Below are positions 1 through 11,317 of a stretch of DNA of 64,000 nt, piece by piece. Every line of letters starts with the position of its first letter. The first letter of the stretch is position 1. Origin of the DNA: Helichrysum umbraculigerum (lineage: Eukaryota; Streptophyta; Magnoliopsida; Asterales; Asteraceae); contig CATIUR010000006.1 of assembly GCA_949592205.1 (NCBI GenBank), positions 8,325,001-8,389,000 of the forward strand. Reading direction: 5' to 3'. The translations under genes and the position numbers were made by a program. Below the pieces are notes generated by a model. It had not been told where the DNA came from. It saw only the letters and a program-made list of their open reading frames with translations, and made no database searches.

Positions 1-1520
1 GTAGAAATGTAGAATACATGGGTTGTCCATGTAAATCTTTGGTGTGAGAATGATAGTTTTGGGATAGAGGTAATTGAGAGCAAAGTGAGAGATGAATAGT
101 AAGCATACTTGAAAATGAGGGCTAATGGCTCTTATTAATAAGTATCACGATCTTCTATAAGGTATTCCATTCACCAATGAGATTTTAGCATTAAGAAAAC
201 TAGTTTATTGACCCGCGAATACGCGGGACTATTTATGAAATTTTTTAACATCCGATGCACCCTTATACATTAACATATTTGTGGTATATTTTATAATTCA
301 CATTATAATATACGATTTGGTTGTGTATGTTTTTAGATTGTTATGTCTAATTGAAACCTTTAAAGAGCAATATTATATATAATTTAAATATAGATTGATG
401 AGATCGATATAAGTTAGATGCTCATATAAGTTAGATGCTTGTATAAGTTAGATGTTGATTATTAAGATTTCGACTTTCTGAATAATATAGTAGAATAATA
501 TTTTGAATCAATTGGTATGATGTACACAACTGATAAATAAATGAATTATTTAAAAATCTGTTACTATTCAATATAGTAAAATATCCATGAATAAACAATT
601 GATTGTCGTTCTTTATATATTACTTTGTTGAAGCCTTAGTACATGATATAAGACAAAGTTAATCACTATTCTAAAGAGCATTCCAATTATGAGCCAATAG
701 TTACAATCCCGAAGAATCGACAAAAATTAAACATCAAAGTATGTACAACAAAGTATGAATTTAATCAATTAGAAAAGACTGAAATTAATGTTTAATATTC
801 TACAAAAAAAGACTAATATTATTAACTGATAACATGTCCAATAAAGCTAACACTACAAATGCAACCCCAATTATTTCATCTCAACCACACAAGCAAATGT
901 GAGAAAGTTATCTTTTATTTTATTTGAGCTATAAGTCATATAAAACCTTGATATCTTTTATTTAGCCTATGAGTGATCTTCAAATTGCATTGCACATGGA
1001 TTGACTTAAACCAAAATTGTTAGTGAAAAAACATGAAAATAAGGGTTTTTAACTTTCTTTATAACTGGTATGGATATCTTATAAAGAAGTTTTTTGATTG
1101 ATAGAGATTGTAAATGAAATTTTTGAAAGAACCAGAAAATATGGACACGATGCGTGTCTTTAAATTGCATTTCGTTGATTTTTTTGTAGTGGAATAAATA
1201 TCAATAAATTGGATGGAGGGTTAAACATGTAAACATTAGAAATGTTAAATCTAACTTAAAAATATTTCAAAGGTAAAAGGGCTAAGTGTACATTTATGGG
1301 TTAATATTGATACATATAATAGTTTATAAGGGAATAAAATGTAAATTTTAAAGGGGTTAATTTAGATTATCAATTCCAACTAAGAGGATTAATTCGCAAA
1401 ATAAAAACTGTGTTTATGTAAACACTTGTAATTACATCCATTGATTATAATTTGGGAAAAGAATAGAAGGGTAAGATCTTTCTTAATTATCCTCTTTTAT
1501 TTAATATATTGATATTGATA
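1..1520. other. AT-rich intergenic DNA, no gene recognised
   Basis: No coding frame, RNA gene or complete mobile element is visible. There is a short run of three 'ATAAGTTAGATG'-type repeats near 405-455. Near 211-227 a small GC patch (GACCCGCGAATACGCGGG) follows AACTAGTTTATT. A similar arrangement (ACTAGCATAGACCCGCG) occurs in the last WDR55 intron near 16397, so both may be remnants of one small dispersed element. I cannot define its ends. Confidence 0.5.
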
Positions 1521-1679
1521 GGGTAAATTACATAAAACATCCACGTGGTTGTCTATTTTTGCAGAAATCATCACTCAACTTCGTTTTTTGCAGAGATCAT
1601 CATCGAACTTATCAAATTCATCCCAAATCCATCCTACTTTGTTAAATTTAACATTTTATTCGTTAAATCATGTTAAATG

Positions 1680-4467
1680 TGTAACACCCCCAAATTCGTT
1701 GATTTTGTTTAGCGGAAGCATTTTAGTTAAGTACGGGGGTGCCACAATAACGATGTACATGCATACATATCAGAGCTTATGATTACAACAGAACACATAT
1801 ATATAGATGCCAAAAGTAATAATTACATCGTTTTACGATTTCTCGAATCGTACAAGTACAAAAGTAGTTGAGTTTTACAAAAGTAGATTTCGTAAATATG
1901 ACTAAAAACCGATTAGTTATATAAAAGAAATCCATATGTCAAAAGTTGGCATCCTAAAGCTTCACAGGTCACCTAAGTTCCATATGTGCAGGCGGTTCTT
2001 ACGTGCGCAGCTAATTCCCTGAAAAACATAGTAAAAGTCAACAACGAGGTTGAGTGAATTCACAGGTTTTATGTTTGCAAGTACAGTTCGTTAAACCAAA
2101 TACGTTTGCAAGTAGTTGTTTGTAGGAAAGTTCGTATCCTAGTTGTGTAGGAAAGTTAGTATCCTAGTTCAAGATGAGTTCCGTTGGGATGTTGCCCAAA
2201 ATTTAGTACAAGTTATAGTAGGAATGTTAGTATCCTAATAGTTGATGTTGCGTAGGAATGTCAGTATCCTAATAGTTGATGTTTCGTAGGAATGTCAGTA
2301 TCCTATAGTTGTTTTCGTAGGGATGTCAGTACCCTATAGTTGTCTCGTGGGAAAGTCAGTATCCCTGATCCAAGTCAGTAGGATCCAAGCACCCAAGTCA
2401 GAAGGGTAAAACCATAATCGTAGGTAAAGTCAGTATCCCTGATCCAAGTCAGTAGGATCGAGTACCCAAGTCAGAAGGGTAAAACCAGTGTAATGGGGGA
2501 AAGTCAGTATCCCTGATCCAAGTCAGTAGGATCTGGTCCATGTCAGTAGGACCCATTGGTTGCTCAATTTGTTTAAATACGTTGTTGGTCGTTCCCCAGC
2601 GTTCACATAAAAGTACCGGTCGTTCTCCGGTTTACCAAACAAAGTTTATCACGTTTATAGTATGAAAATGTTGTTTCATAATTACTAGTTTTGTGTAAGG
2701 TTTCAACAGTTCAAAGTACTCAAATCGTTCGAGTAAAACAAGTATACGTTCATGTTTGTAAAAGTGTTTGACTATGTTTTCCACCCCTGTTCAAAGCAGT
2801 TAAAACAGTAAATGTAGGGGCTGTGAACTCACATGTTTAGTTGAGTAAAGTGCTAGCAAAGCCTAAAACCCAAGTCTAGTCCGAAATCTCCTAACGTCCT
2901 AAACGCATGAGATTTAATAAGTACGTGGATGTCTAAGTCGACCATCCATGTCAGTGTTCGTACAACTAAGTTATGTCCAAAGTGTTGGTTTATACGTTTG
3001 TGTTTTGAAAAATATGTACGGCTCGTTGGTGAGTTTTCGTAATAATAATTCAAAGTATTATTATTATATTTATCGTATTGTATACTACCCAAGTATATGT
3101 GTTTCATGTGCGAGTTATATCATAAAGGTTTGGTTCTTGAAGATGTTTAATGATTAGCGTGAAAGTATCCTTAAATTTATAGTTATTTTATCCGAAAGTA
3201 TACATATATATATGTACATATGTCCGAATGTGTCAAAATTCATCGTTTAGGATCAAAAATGCACTTTTTCAAAAAGTCAACTCGCAGTCAAAAAGTCAAC
3301 TCGCAAGTGGACCCGCAAGTCAAGTGGACCCGCAAGTCAAGTGGACCCGCAAGTCAAGTGGACCCGCAACTCCGCAAGTCAAGTCGACCCGCAAGTCAAG
3401 TCGACCCGCAAGTCAAGTCGACCCGCAAGTCAAGTCGACCCGCAAGTCAAGTCGACTCGCAAGTCCAAATCTCGACTCGCGAAATTCGTCAGATTTGGAT
3501 CTCAGCTCGCGAAACTGGCTGTTCAGCGATTTTTATGCAAATTTCGACTTTTAAAGCGTTTTTAATGATGTTTTTGGACATAATAAGTTAATGTAACACT
3601 AATACATGGTATATTAAGTATTATAAACACGAAATATCAACGAAAACTTCGAAATCTAAGAGTTGTCGGGAATGTCGGGATCTTACAAAGTTTACGCGAG
3701 AGAAATCCGAGAAGATGGAAGTGTAGATCTCGAGTCCGTGATCGTTTTCCTCTAAATGAGTTAGTCGATTTGAGGTCGTTTGATTGTAGTTTTTGGCGTT
3801 TTTGTGTGGTTTTTGGTGGTGGTTTTTATGATGGAGGTTTTGAGAGAGAGAGAGAGAGAGAGAGAGGAAGAAAAGAAGATGGTGATGAAAAATGAAGTGG
3901 GAAAAGGAAGGTGGAGCCGGTTTTGGTTCCTCCAAAATGAGAGGGGACTTTGTCCCGCTTTTGTGGTATTTAACCCGTGTTCGTTTACCCAATCGCTAAA
4001 CGTTTAATTAATTTTAATTGGTAACTTTTTAAATATGTATTGGAATATATTTTTAGTTGGGATAATTTATAGAATTAATTTAGTTGAATCATAAATTTTT
4101 ATAACTTTGTTTTATTTTAATTGTTTGCGCGTTTAATATTTTAACTCACTTAAACTTCGTTCGTACGATACAAAATACCTTGTAAATATTATCGGCATAA
4201 TATTTAATAATTAATAATGTTATTTAATAATTTCGTATTATCAAATAATTTTGTCCACCAACAGTCGTATATTTTTGTCGCGTTTGTTCCAGTCGTTTTG
4301 CGTGTAATTATAAAAATTACGAATCGTATAATACTACGCGTATTATCTAGTTGGACTTTGCTAGACTTACCTCTAAAATGTGTTGTGAATTCACTCAAGT
4401 AGGGAATTAGCCTAATAATGCAAGTGTTTGGCGTTAGTAATTGCGTTTAAATTTGCAGAGTGTTACA
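1680..4467 (-). repeat. 3' LTR of the TR-GAG element (2,788 bp)
   Basis: On the + strand it starts TGTAACACCCCC and ends GTGTTACA. It matches 6421-9155 almost base for base. The main differences are eight rather than five full 17-bp units in the array near 3300-3475 and a longer AG microsatellite at about 3842-3866. It also has a T where the other copy has C at a conserved CAG/GTGAGT splice-donor-like site (near 2830). The start GTAACACCCCC followed by AGCGGAAGC is shared, in reverse complement, by the other chromovirus-like LTRs of the window. Confidence 0.93.
3290..3480. repeat. 17-bp GC-rich tandem array in the 3' LTR
   Basis: The repeating unit is CGCAAGTCAAGTSGACC. There are three units of the GTGGACC type, then a short CGCAACTC interruption, then five units of the GTCGACC type. 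The partner LTR (about 8045-8160) has one and four. The difference is exactly three units (51 bases), nearly all of the 53-base length difference between LTRs, so units were gained or lost after integration. Confidence 0.9.
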
Positions 4468-4485
4468 TTCTCCCCCTGTTAGAGA
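4468..4485 (-). other. Polypurine tract of the TR-GAG element
   Basis: On the minus strand a run reading AACAGGGGGAGAA directly abuts the TGTAACAC start of the LTR. It is the expected primer site for plus-strand DNA synthesis. The same tract occurs next to the chromovirus LTR at 60201-60217. Confidence 0.85.
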
Positions 4486-4729
4486 AATCTCTTCCCGAGA
4501 TTTAAAACCAAGTCGGAACGCCCGTCGCGTATGTTTTTCGATAAGTCGTGTTGCCCATAGTGGCGATAGTTTACGTGGCGCTCTAAGTTGCCATAAAAGT
4601 TCTAACAGTTTAAGTATACTCTCGGTATAGTTTGATAAGTTGTGTGTTCGATAAGTGGTCAAAGTTTACCAAGCGTTAGGTTTGAATCGACATTCAAATA
4701 GCGTAACGTTAAATCGGAATAATGGTTTG

Positions 4730-5980
4730 TTAAAACGTACCAATGTTAGCGTAGGGATCCTCTGGTGCATCCCGTGCACGAAGGATGTAAGCGCGTCCAC
4801 GAGCTGGTGGAGGGTTTGCAATGGTGTTGTTGTTGTTGTTCTGATTGTTATAGTTCCCAGGGTTGTTCTGGTTGTTATTGAGTTGGGGACATTGGTTTCG
4901 GTAGTGGGTCGTGTCACCGCATCTGAAACACCCATTGTTTCGTCGTTCATTGTTCGCAGGGTGAGTTCTGCATGCCTGAGTTCTGTGTCCCCATCGGTTG
5001 CAGTTTTTGCAAAAGAGACAGTCCCCCTCGTGGTGTTTTCCACACTTCCCACACTTGGGCCTGTTTCTAAGGTAGGGCTTTGGTTCAGTATTGGTGATTG
5101 TCGCGTAGGCTCGGGCGTTTCCCGGATTCCTGTTTTGTTGATCCTGACGGTCGTTACTCTCACTGTTCCACTTTCGTTTGTTGTTTCCAGAGTCACCAGC
5201 CTCGATTCGGAGGGGTTCACTTTTCCCAGTAGAAACTTTCAAAGTTCCAATCAGGACCGCGTCATCGGTCAAGCTTTGAGCCAGGTCCACTGCGCTCCGG
5301 AAGGTAGCTGGTTTAGAGGACATCACCATGCCTCGGATCTGTAGGGCCAAGCCCTTGTTGTAACGCTCGATGCGTTTGCTTTCGGGTGTCACCATGTGAG
5401 GTACAAGACGCGCAAGCTCCTGAAACCTTGTCGTGTACCCAGTAATATCAGCACCGATCATCTGTATGTTCCACAGTTCGGTTTCCAGTTTCTGTTGTTC
5501 GCTTTGAGAGCAAAACTCTTCCATCATCATTCGTTTCAATGTCTCCCAGGACATGGAGTAAGCAGCTGGGCGTCCAATAATCTGGACCTAAGCGTTCCAC
5601 CAGGTTAACGCTTTGTCAGCTAGGGTACAGGTGGCGTACTTTACTATTTTGTCAGCGGCGCAGTCGCTGATGTCGATCACTGACTCCATTTTCTCAATCC
5701 AGTGGACTAGGCCAATGGCCCCTTCAGTCCCGGTGAAAGTACTTGGTTTGCATGCCTGGAAGGTTTTGTAGGAACACCCCTGCTGGGTATTCGTTGGTGT
5801 TTCGCTGGTAACGGGTGTGGCTCCACTGTTGTTTACCATATTCTCTCTGTTGCGGCTGGCCTCGTACTGGGCAATAGCTTCAGCCACCCGACGTTCGATG
5901 ATTTGCTCGGTGGTTTCCTCAGCAGCGGGAGGTGAGATGTTGCGTCGACTGTTCCTCGTCTTTCGTGGCTTTGGTGGCAT
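4730..5980 (-). pseudogene. gag of the TR-GAG element, one nonsense codon
   Basis: Two open segments (5980-5588 and 5554-4730) lie in the same frame and are separated by a TAG codon at 5585-5587, just after a TWWNA motif. They form one gag of about 415 codons. The order is a charged N-terminus (MPPKPRKTRNSRR), the retrotransposon gag fold with the conserved TWWN and MSWETLK elements, then a nucleocapsid with two CX2CX4HX4C zinc knuckles (CKNC...HRTQAC and CFRC...HYRNQC) after a CGKCGKHHEGDC segment. A low-complexity Asn-rich stretch follows. The frame ends at NIGTF, where the protease would begin in full elements, and the protease is absent. Gag coats the RNA genome and forms virus-like particles in the cytoplasm. 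The knuckle spacing fits Tekay/Del-type chromoviruses. Confidence 0.85.
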
Positions 5981-6404
5981 GATGACGTTCTGCGATAAGG
6001 AATGCAGAAGTCAATACCAAATAAAAAGGATGTGAAGAATGAGGTTTCACATATTTTCAGTTATCGAGTATTTAAGAAGAAAAGACAAGATCCCCATCAC
6101 GTGTCTCACGACTATGAAACACCCATATGTACTTAGTATTATATAATCACGTTGGCCAGACGTCATTATATGATGCTAAATACATACTTCTTTTTCATCA
6201 ATCACTTAACACGATCAGGTTCATATGAGTTTTGAATGAATCAAACGTTGTACAGTTCAAATAGCGGATTAAGCGTATCGATGTGTAGTAACGATAGTTT
6301 AGTCGTATGCAAATGTGTGTATGCATGTGCGTTCTAGCCAAGGCTATAGTCTAGGTCTCTAAGGTCTCTAAGTCACCTAAGAAATATAGTTCGCTATAAC
6401 CAAT

Positions 6405-6417
6405 GGCTCTGATACCA
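6405..6417 (-). other. Primer binding site (initiator tRNA-Met)
   Basis: Read on the minus strand this is TGGTATCAGAGCC, three bases after the end of the 5' LTR. It is the classic plant LTR-element site matching the 3' end of initiator methionine tRNA, and it fixes the minus orientation of the element. Confidence 0.93.
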
Positions 6418-6420
6418 ATC

Positions 6421-9155
6421 TGTAACACCCCCAAATTCGTTGATTTTGTTTAGCGGAAGCATTTTAGTTAAGTACGGGGGTGCCACAATAACGATGTACA
6501 TGCATACATATCAGAGCTTATGATTACAACAGAACACATATATATAGATGCCAAAAGTAATAATTACATCGTTTTACGATTTCTCGAATCGTATAAGTAC
6601 AAAAGTAGTTGAGTTTTACAAAAGTAGATTTCGTAAATATGACAAAACCGATTAGTTATATAAAAGAAATCCATATGTCAAAAGTTGGCATCCTAAAGCT
6701 TCACAAGTCGCCTAAGTTCCATATGTGCAGGCGGTTCTTACGTGCGCAACTAATTCCCTGAAAAACATAGTAAAAGTCAACAACGAGGTTGAGTGAATTC
6801 ACAGGTTTTATGTTTGCAAGTACAGTTCGTTAAACCAAATACGTTTGCAAGTAGTTGTTTGTAGGAAAGTTCGTATCCTAGTTGTGTAGGAAAGTTAGTA
6901 TCCTAGTTCAAGATGAGTTCCGTTGGGATGTTGCCCAAAATTTAGTACAAGTTATAGTAGGAATGTCAGTATCCTAATAGTTGATGTTGAGTAGGAATGT
7001 CAGTATCCTAATAGTTGATGTTTCGTAGGAATGTCAGTATCCTATAGTTGTTTTCGTAGGGATGTCAGTACCCTATAGTTGTCTCGTGGGAAAGTCAGTA
7101 TCCCTGATCCAAGTCAGTAGGATCCAAGCACCCAAGTCAGAAGGGTAAAACCATAATCGTAGGGAAAGTCAGTATCCCTGATCCAAGTCAGTAGGATCGA
7201 GTACCCAAGTCAGAAGGGTAAAACCAGTGTAATGGGGGAAAGTCAGTATCCCTGATCCAAGTCAGTAGGATCTGGTCCATGTCAGTAGGACCCATTGGTT
7301 GCTCAATTTGTTTAAATACGTTGTTGGTCGTTCCCCAGCGTTCACATAAAAGTACCGGTCGTTCTCCGGTTTACCAAACAAAGTTTATCACGTTTATAGT
7401 ATGAAAATGTTGTTTCATAATTACTAGTTTTGTGTAAGGTTTCAACAGTTCAAAGTACTCAAATCGTTCGAGTAAAACAAGTATACGTTCATGTTTGTAA
7501 AAGCGTTTGACTATGTTTTCCACCCCTGTTCAAAGCAGTTAAAACATTAAATGTAGGGGCTGTGAACTCACCTGTTGAGTTGAGTAAAGTGCGAGTGCTA
7601 GCAAAGCCTAAAACCCAAGTCTAGTCCGAAATCTCCTAACGTCCTAAACGCATGAGATTTAATAAGTACGTGGATGTCTAAGTCGACCATCCATGTCAGT
7701 GTTCGTATAACTAAGTTATGTCCAAAGTGTTGGTTTATACGTTTGTGTTTTGGAAAATATGTACGACTCGTTGGTGAGTTTTCGTAATAATAATTCAAAG
7801 TATTATTATTATATTTATCGTATTGTATACTACCCAAGTATATGTGTTTCATGTGCGAGTTATATCATAAAGGTTTGGTTCTTGAAAATGTTTAATGATT
7901 AGCGTGAAAGTATCCTTAAATTTATAGTTATTTTATCCGAAAGTATACATATATATATGTACATATGTCCGAATGTGTCAAAATTCATCGTTTAGGATCA
8001 AAAATGCACTTTTTCAAAAAGTCAACTCGCAGTCAAAAAGTCAACTCGCAAGTGGACCCGCAAGTCAAGTGGACCCGCAACTCCGCAAGTCAAGTCGACC
8101 CGCAAGTCAAGTCGACCCGCAAGTCAAGTCGACCCGCAAGTCAAGTCGACTCGCAAGTCCAAATCTCGACTCGCGAAATTCGTCAGATTTGGATCTCAGC
8201 TCGCGAAACTGGCTGTTCAGCGATTTTTATGCAAATTTCGACTTTTAAAGCGTTTTTAATGATGTTTTTGGACATAATAAGTTAATGTAACACTAATACA
8301 TGGTATATTAAGTATTATAAACACGAAATATCAACGAAAACTTCGAAATCTAAGAGTTGTCGGGAATGTCGGGATCTTACAAAGTTTACGCGAGAGAAAT
8401 CCGAGAAGATGGAAATGTAGATCTCGAGTCCGTGATCGTTTTCCTCTAAATGAGTTAGTCGATTTGAGGTCGTTTGATTGTAGTTTTTGGCGTTTTTGTG
8501 TGGTTTTTGGTGGTGGTTTTTATGATGGAGGTTTTGAGAGAGAGAGAGAGAGAGGAAGAAAAGAAGATGGTGATGAAAAATGAAGTTGGAAAAGGGAGGT
8601 GGAGCCGGTTTTGGTTCCTCCAAAATGAGAGGGGACTTTGTCCCGCTTTTGTGGTATTTAACCCGTGTTCGTTTACCCGATCGCTAAACGTTTAATTAAT
8701 TTTAATTGGTAACTTTTTAAATATGTATTGGAATATATTTTTAGTTGGGATAATTTATAGAATTAATTTAGTTGAATCATAAATTTTTATAACTTTGTTT
8801 TATTTTAATCGTTTGCGCGTTTAATATTTTAACTCACTTAAACTTCGTTCGTACGATACAAAATACCTAGTAAATATTATCGGCATAATATTTAATAATT
8901 AATAATGTTATTTAATAATTTCGTATTATCAAATAATTTTGCCCACCAACAGTCGTATATTTTTGTCGCGTTTGTTCCAGTCGTTTTGCGTGTAATTATA
9001 AAAATTACGAATCGTATAATACTACGCGTATTATCTAGTTGGACTTTGCTAGACTTACCTCTAAAATGTGTTGTGAATTCACTCAAGTAGGGAATTAACC
9101 TAATAATGCAAGTGTTTGGCGTTAGTAATTGCGTTTAAATTTGCGGAGTGTTACA
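6421..9155 (-). repeat. 5' LTR of the TR-GAG element (2,735 bp)
   Basis: This is the direct partner of 1680-4467, with the same TG...CA ends, followed by the AAATG target duplication. It carries the shorter 17-bp array (about 8045-8160, five full units) and a shorter AG run. It keeps an intact splice-donor-like CAG/GTGAGTTC at 7561-7575 on the minus strand. As the 5' LTR it should hold the promoter. No TATA box can be assigned with confidence in this AT-rich sequence. Confidence 0.93.
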
Positions 9156-9225
9156 AAATGACTACTTTGTCCATCTTCCAATCAATTCCCTTGACCAACT
9201 ACCGCACCGCCGCTAAATACCGTTT

Positions 9226-9756
9226 CTAGTGACTTCCAATCAAATTTCGATGCGTCGATTTCACTCCCTTAACATTTCCCGTAGTTCCAGACGAGTACAA
9301 AATCGCCGATGTATCGTATTGTAAAACTTCAATTTTAGGCCTAAATTCATTTAACTCAACTCTCAATTTCAGTAATATTTCGAATTCGCTAGAGTCAATT
9401 AACACTATTTGATTATTAAACTCCAAATTTAACAACTTATTAACCATTCCCGACATACAGAACGCAACCGTCGGTATAGAAATCCGGATTTGGCGCGCAT
9501 TCTCTTGAACCGAGCTGGAAGGATTAGCAGGCGAAGCGAAGACGCCGATGGAGAACAGATAGAGATATAGAATCGGTAAGTATGATGAATTTGGAGAGAT
9601 GATGAAAGCGACATCGTTTTTAGAGAGTGAGAACGGCAGCTGACGAAGATATATGCTGAGGTTCCGTACAAGTAGTGGTATGTCGGAATAACATATGACG
9701 TGGCTGGTCGTGGCGTCAATTAGTGATGACGCGGCGGTGGCGGTAGTTGTGAGCAA
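9226..9756 (-). pseudogene. 4-coumarate:CoA-ligase-like fragment captured in a MULE-like element
   Basis: The 176-codon frame resembles the N-terminal third of plant 4CL-like acyl-CoA synthetases (ANL superfamily), which adenylate carboxylic acids and join them to CoA. Visible landmarks are a KNDVAFIISPNS segment near residue 46, GVFASPANP near residue 71, VLIDSSEF near residue 121 and the AMP-binding P-loop YSSGTTGNVKGV near residue 153. The frame stops soon after THRNLI, and the N-terminal start, most of the linker before the P-loop and the whole C-terminal two thirds are missing. It lies between the inverted termini at 1521 and 10237, so it was probably captured by that element. No function is expected. 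The similarity looks closest to the peroxisomal 4CL-like branch rather than true 4CL. Confidence 0.8.
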
Positions 9757-10237
9757 GAAAATGAAATCGGTTACTGATAAAAATTGAGGATTCTGAGGGT
9801 AATGGAGACGGAGGTTTAAGGCTGTGGTAAATTAAGGTTTTTTTTGTGGATCAATTGATGATGAATTATAATTTGGGGGTGACATTTTCTTTTATTATAA
9901 ATTATTATTATTATTTGGAGTTATAATTTTGTGAAATTGTAATTTTATGGTGAAATAAATTGTTATTGGAGTGTGGGTGTTTAAGACAAAAGGAGAATCT
10001 AGAATAAAACCATGGGGATGAAGTGGGTGTGATCTGATAGAGTATATTAGTGGTGGGGATAAAGGAGGACAAGGTACTCATTTAACATGATTTAACTAAT
10101 AAAATGTTAGATTTAACGGAGTAGGATGGATTTGGGATGATTTTGACAAGTTCGATGATGATCTCTGCAAAAAACGAAGTTGAGTGATGATCTCTGCAAA
10201 AATGGACAACTACAAGGATGATTTCTGTAATTTACCC

Positions 10238-11317
10238 AAGAAAATATTTAATTTCAACTATTAAGGATGCAAGAGTTGATGGGGAGACGAGATATTTTCT
10301 CTATGATTTGGTCCTCACAAATATCTTTACTTTATACAGACTTGGTCGGCTCATATTTTAAATATTCAAGCTAGGGGTACTTTAGATTAATGATAGTTCG
10401 GCGACGAATTCCACTAAGGTATTGTATGCTTCTAGGCACACAATTTATGCCACGAATTTAATACTTCCAGATTCGAGGTGAACTCTCGTTTATTCTCGCA
10501 TGAAGTATTATGAAAATATTTATACAATACCAAGTCCTCTAAGTCTAGTGAAAGTCGATGTTGAGTTGAAACTAGACTCGAATGTATTATTGCTCTAATT
10601 GTTTTTTACTACTCGAATTTCTTTATTTTTGACTTGTACTAAACGGTTACGTTATTTATGATGGAAATGACCGTTGGATTATGATATAATCTTTGCATCA
10701 TTTCATGCTCACTCTTCGTGGGTGATTGAGGTCTTATTTTCATTACTTATTAGCTTATTTGAATACAATAAGTTCAAGTTTTAGTGTTTGGATGAGCTTA
10801 TTGGCTTGAACTTATATGCTTATTTGTGAGGAAGCATTCATAAGATTGAAATAATCTCAAATTTTTAGCTTATTTGCTTATAATCAATAAGCAATAATCT
10901 TGAAAAATAAGTCCACACAAACCACCCCTTCGTCAAATTCTTTCACTTGTCTGGACAAATTACATGTTTAAAAGATCGTCCTTTCCGCTTAAAAAACTAA
11001 AGGAAAAAACGCAATAAAACAAATATTGAAGCCCCTTGAAATGAAACTGAAATTTGTGGGGGGCTAAAATAGAATAAAAAATTATGAAGCAGCAGCAAAT
11101 TTCGCCAAATATATTATTTTTAGGGTTTATGTAAACCCTCCCCCTGTTCATCCCTTCCTTCCACCAAGCCCTCTTCAAGGAGGTAAGTTGCTTCTCACTG
11201 TATCTATATTCTCGTATTATTTGTTCTAAAACTTATATATTGATTATATGTTTCAATTATTATGTAGATTAAGTTAAAGAATATAGATTATTGTTGTGTT
11301 CGTTAGTGTTGGTTCAT
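10238..11317 (+). promoter_or_regulatory. WDR55 upstream region with probable 5' UTR intron
   Basis: No coding sequence is seen. A segment at 10740-10900 is rich in GCTTATT/AATAAGC inverted words and may be a small MITE remnant, without definable ends. Near 11105-11180 a pyrimidine-rich stretch (CCCTCCCCCTGTTC and following) looks like a 5' UTR. It ends in AAGGAG/GTAAGTTG, a good splice donor near 11182, and a matching acceptor ATGTAG lies near 11264-11269. That would place an intron of about 90 bases in the 5' UTR shortly before the ATG at 11318. The transcription start is not determined. Confidence 0.45.

Larger units (their letters stand above)
1680..9155 (-). mobile_element. Complete gag-only LTR retrotransposon (TR-GAG type)
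   Basis: The ends are TG...CA with a perfect 5-bp target duplication AAATG at 1675-1679 and 9156-9160. Two direct LTRs (1680-4467 and 6421-9155) enclose an internal region of only 1,953 bases. Read on the minus strand, the 5' LTR is the right-hand copy. It is followed by a PBS complementary to the 3' end of initiator tRNA-Met, a leader, gag, and a purine tract before the 3' LTR. There is no protease, reverse transcriptase or integrase, so the element could only have moved using proteins supplied in trans. Terminal-repeat elements that keep only gag are known in plants as TR-GAGs. The LTRs are nearly identical, so insertion was fairly recent. It sits inside the left terminal repeat of a MULE-like element. 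Confidence 0.93.
1521..10237. mobile_element. MULE-like Pack-type element with inverted termini, split by an LTR retrotransposon
   Basis: The left end (1521-1679, resuming at 9161) and the reverse complement of the right end (10067-10237) match over roughly 165-170 bases. Both begin GGGTAAATTACA, the kind of terminus seen in plant Mutator-like elements. Without the nested retrotransposon the element is about 1.24 kb. It holds no transposase, only a fragment of a 4-coumarate:CoA-ligase-like gene, which is the definition of a Pack-MULE. No convincing 9-bp target duplication is seen (ATATTGATA left, AAGAAAATA right), so it is old, or the ends are slightly off, or it belongs to another TIR superfamily. 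The inverted repeat is seen directly; the MULE assignment is inference from the terminus and cargo. Confidence 0.65.

Noticed and set aside
3290..3480. CRISPR-like array
   Set aside because: Units are head-to-tail without unique spacers, inside a plant LTR.
3220..3591. Overlapping + strand ORFs rich in SQVDPQVKSTRK repeats
   Set aside because: They are translations of the 17-bp LTR array in three frames. The same happens in the other LTR, and there is no codon-level constraint.
4655..5344. 229-codon + strand ORF
   Set aside because: It is the antisense shadow of the gag zinc-knuckle region, whose minus frame has the conserved motifs.
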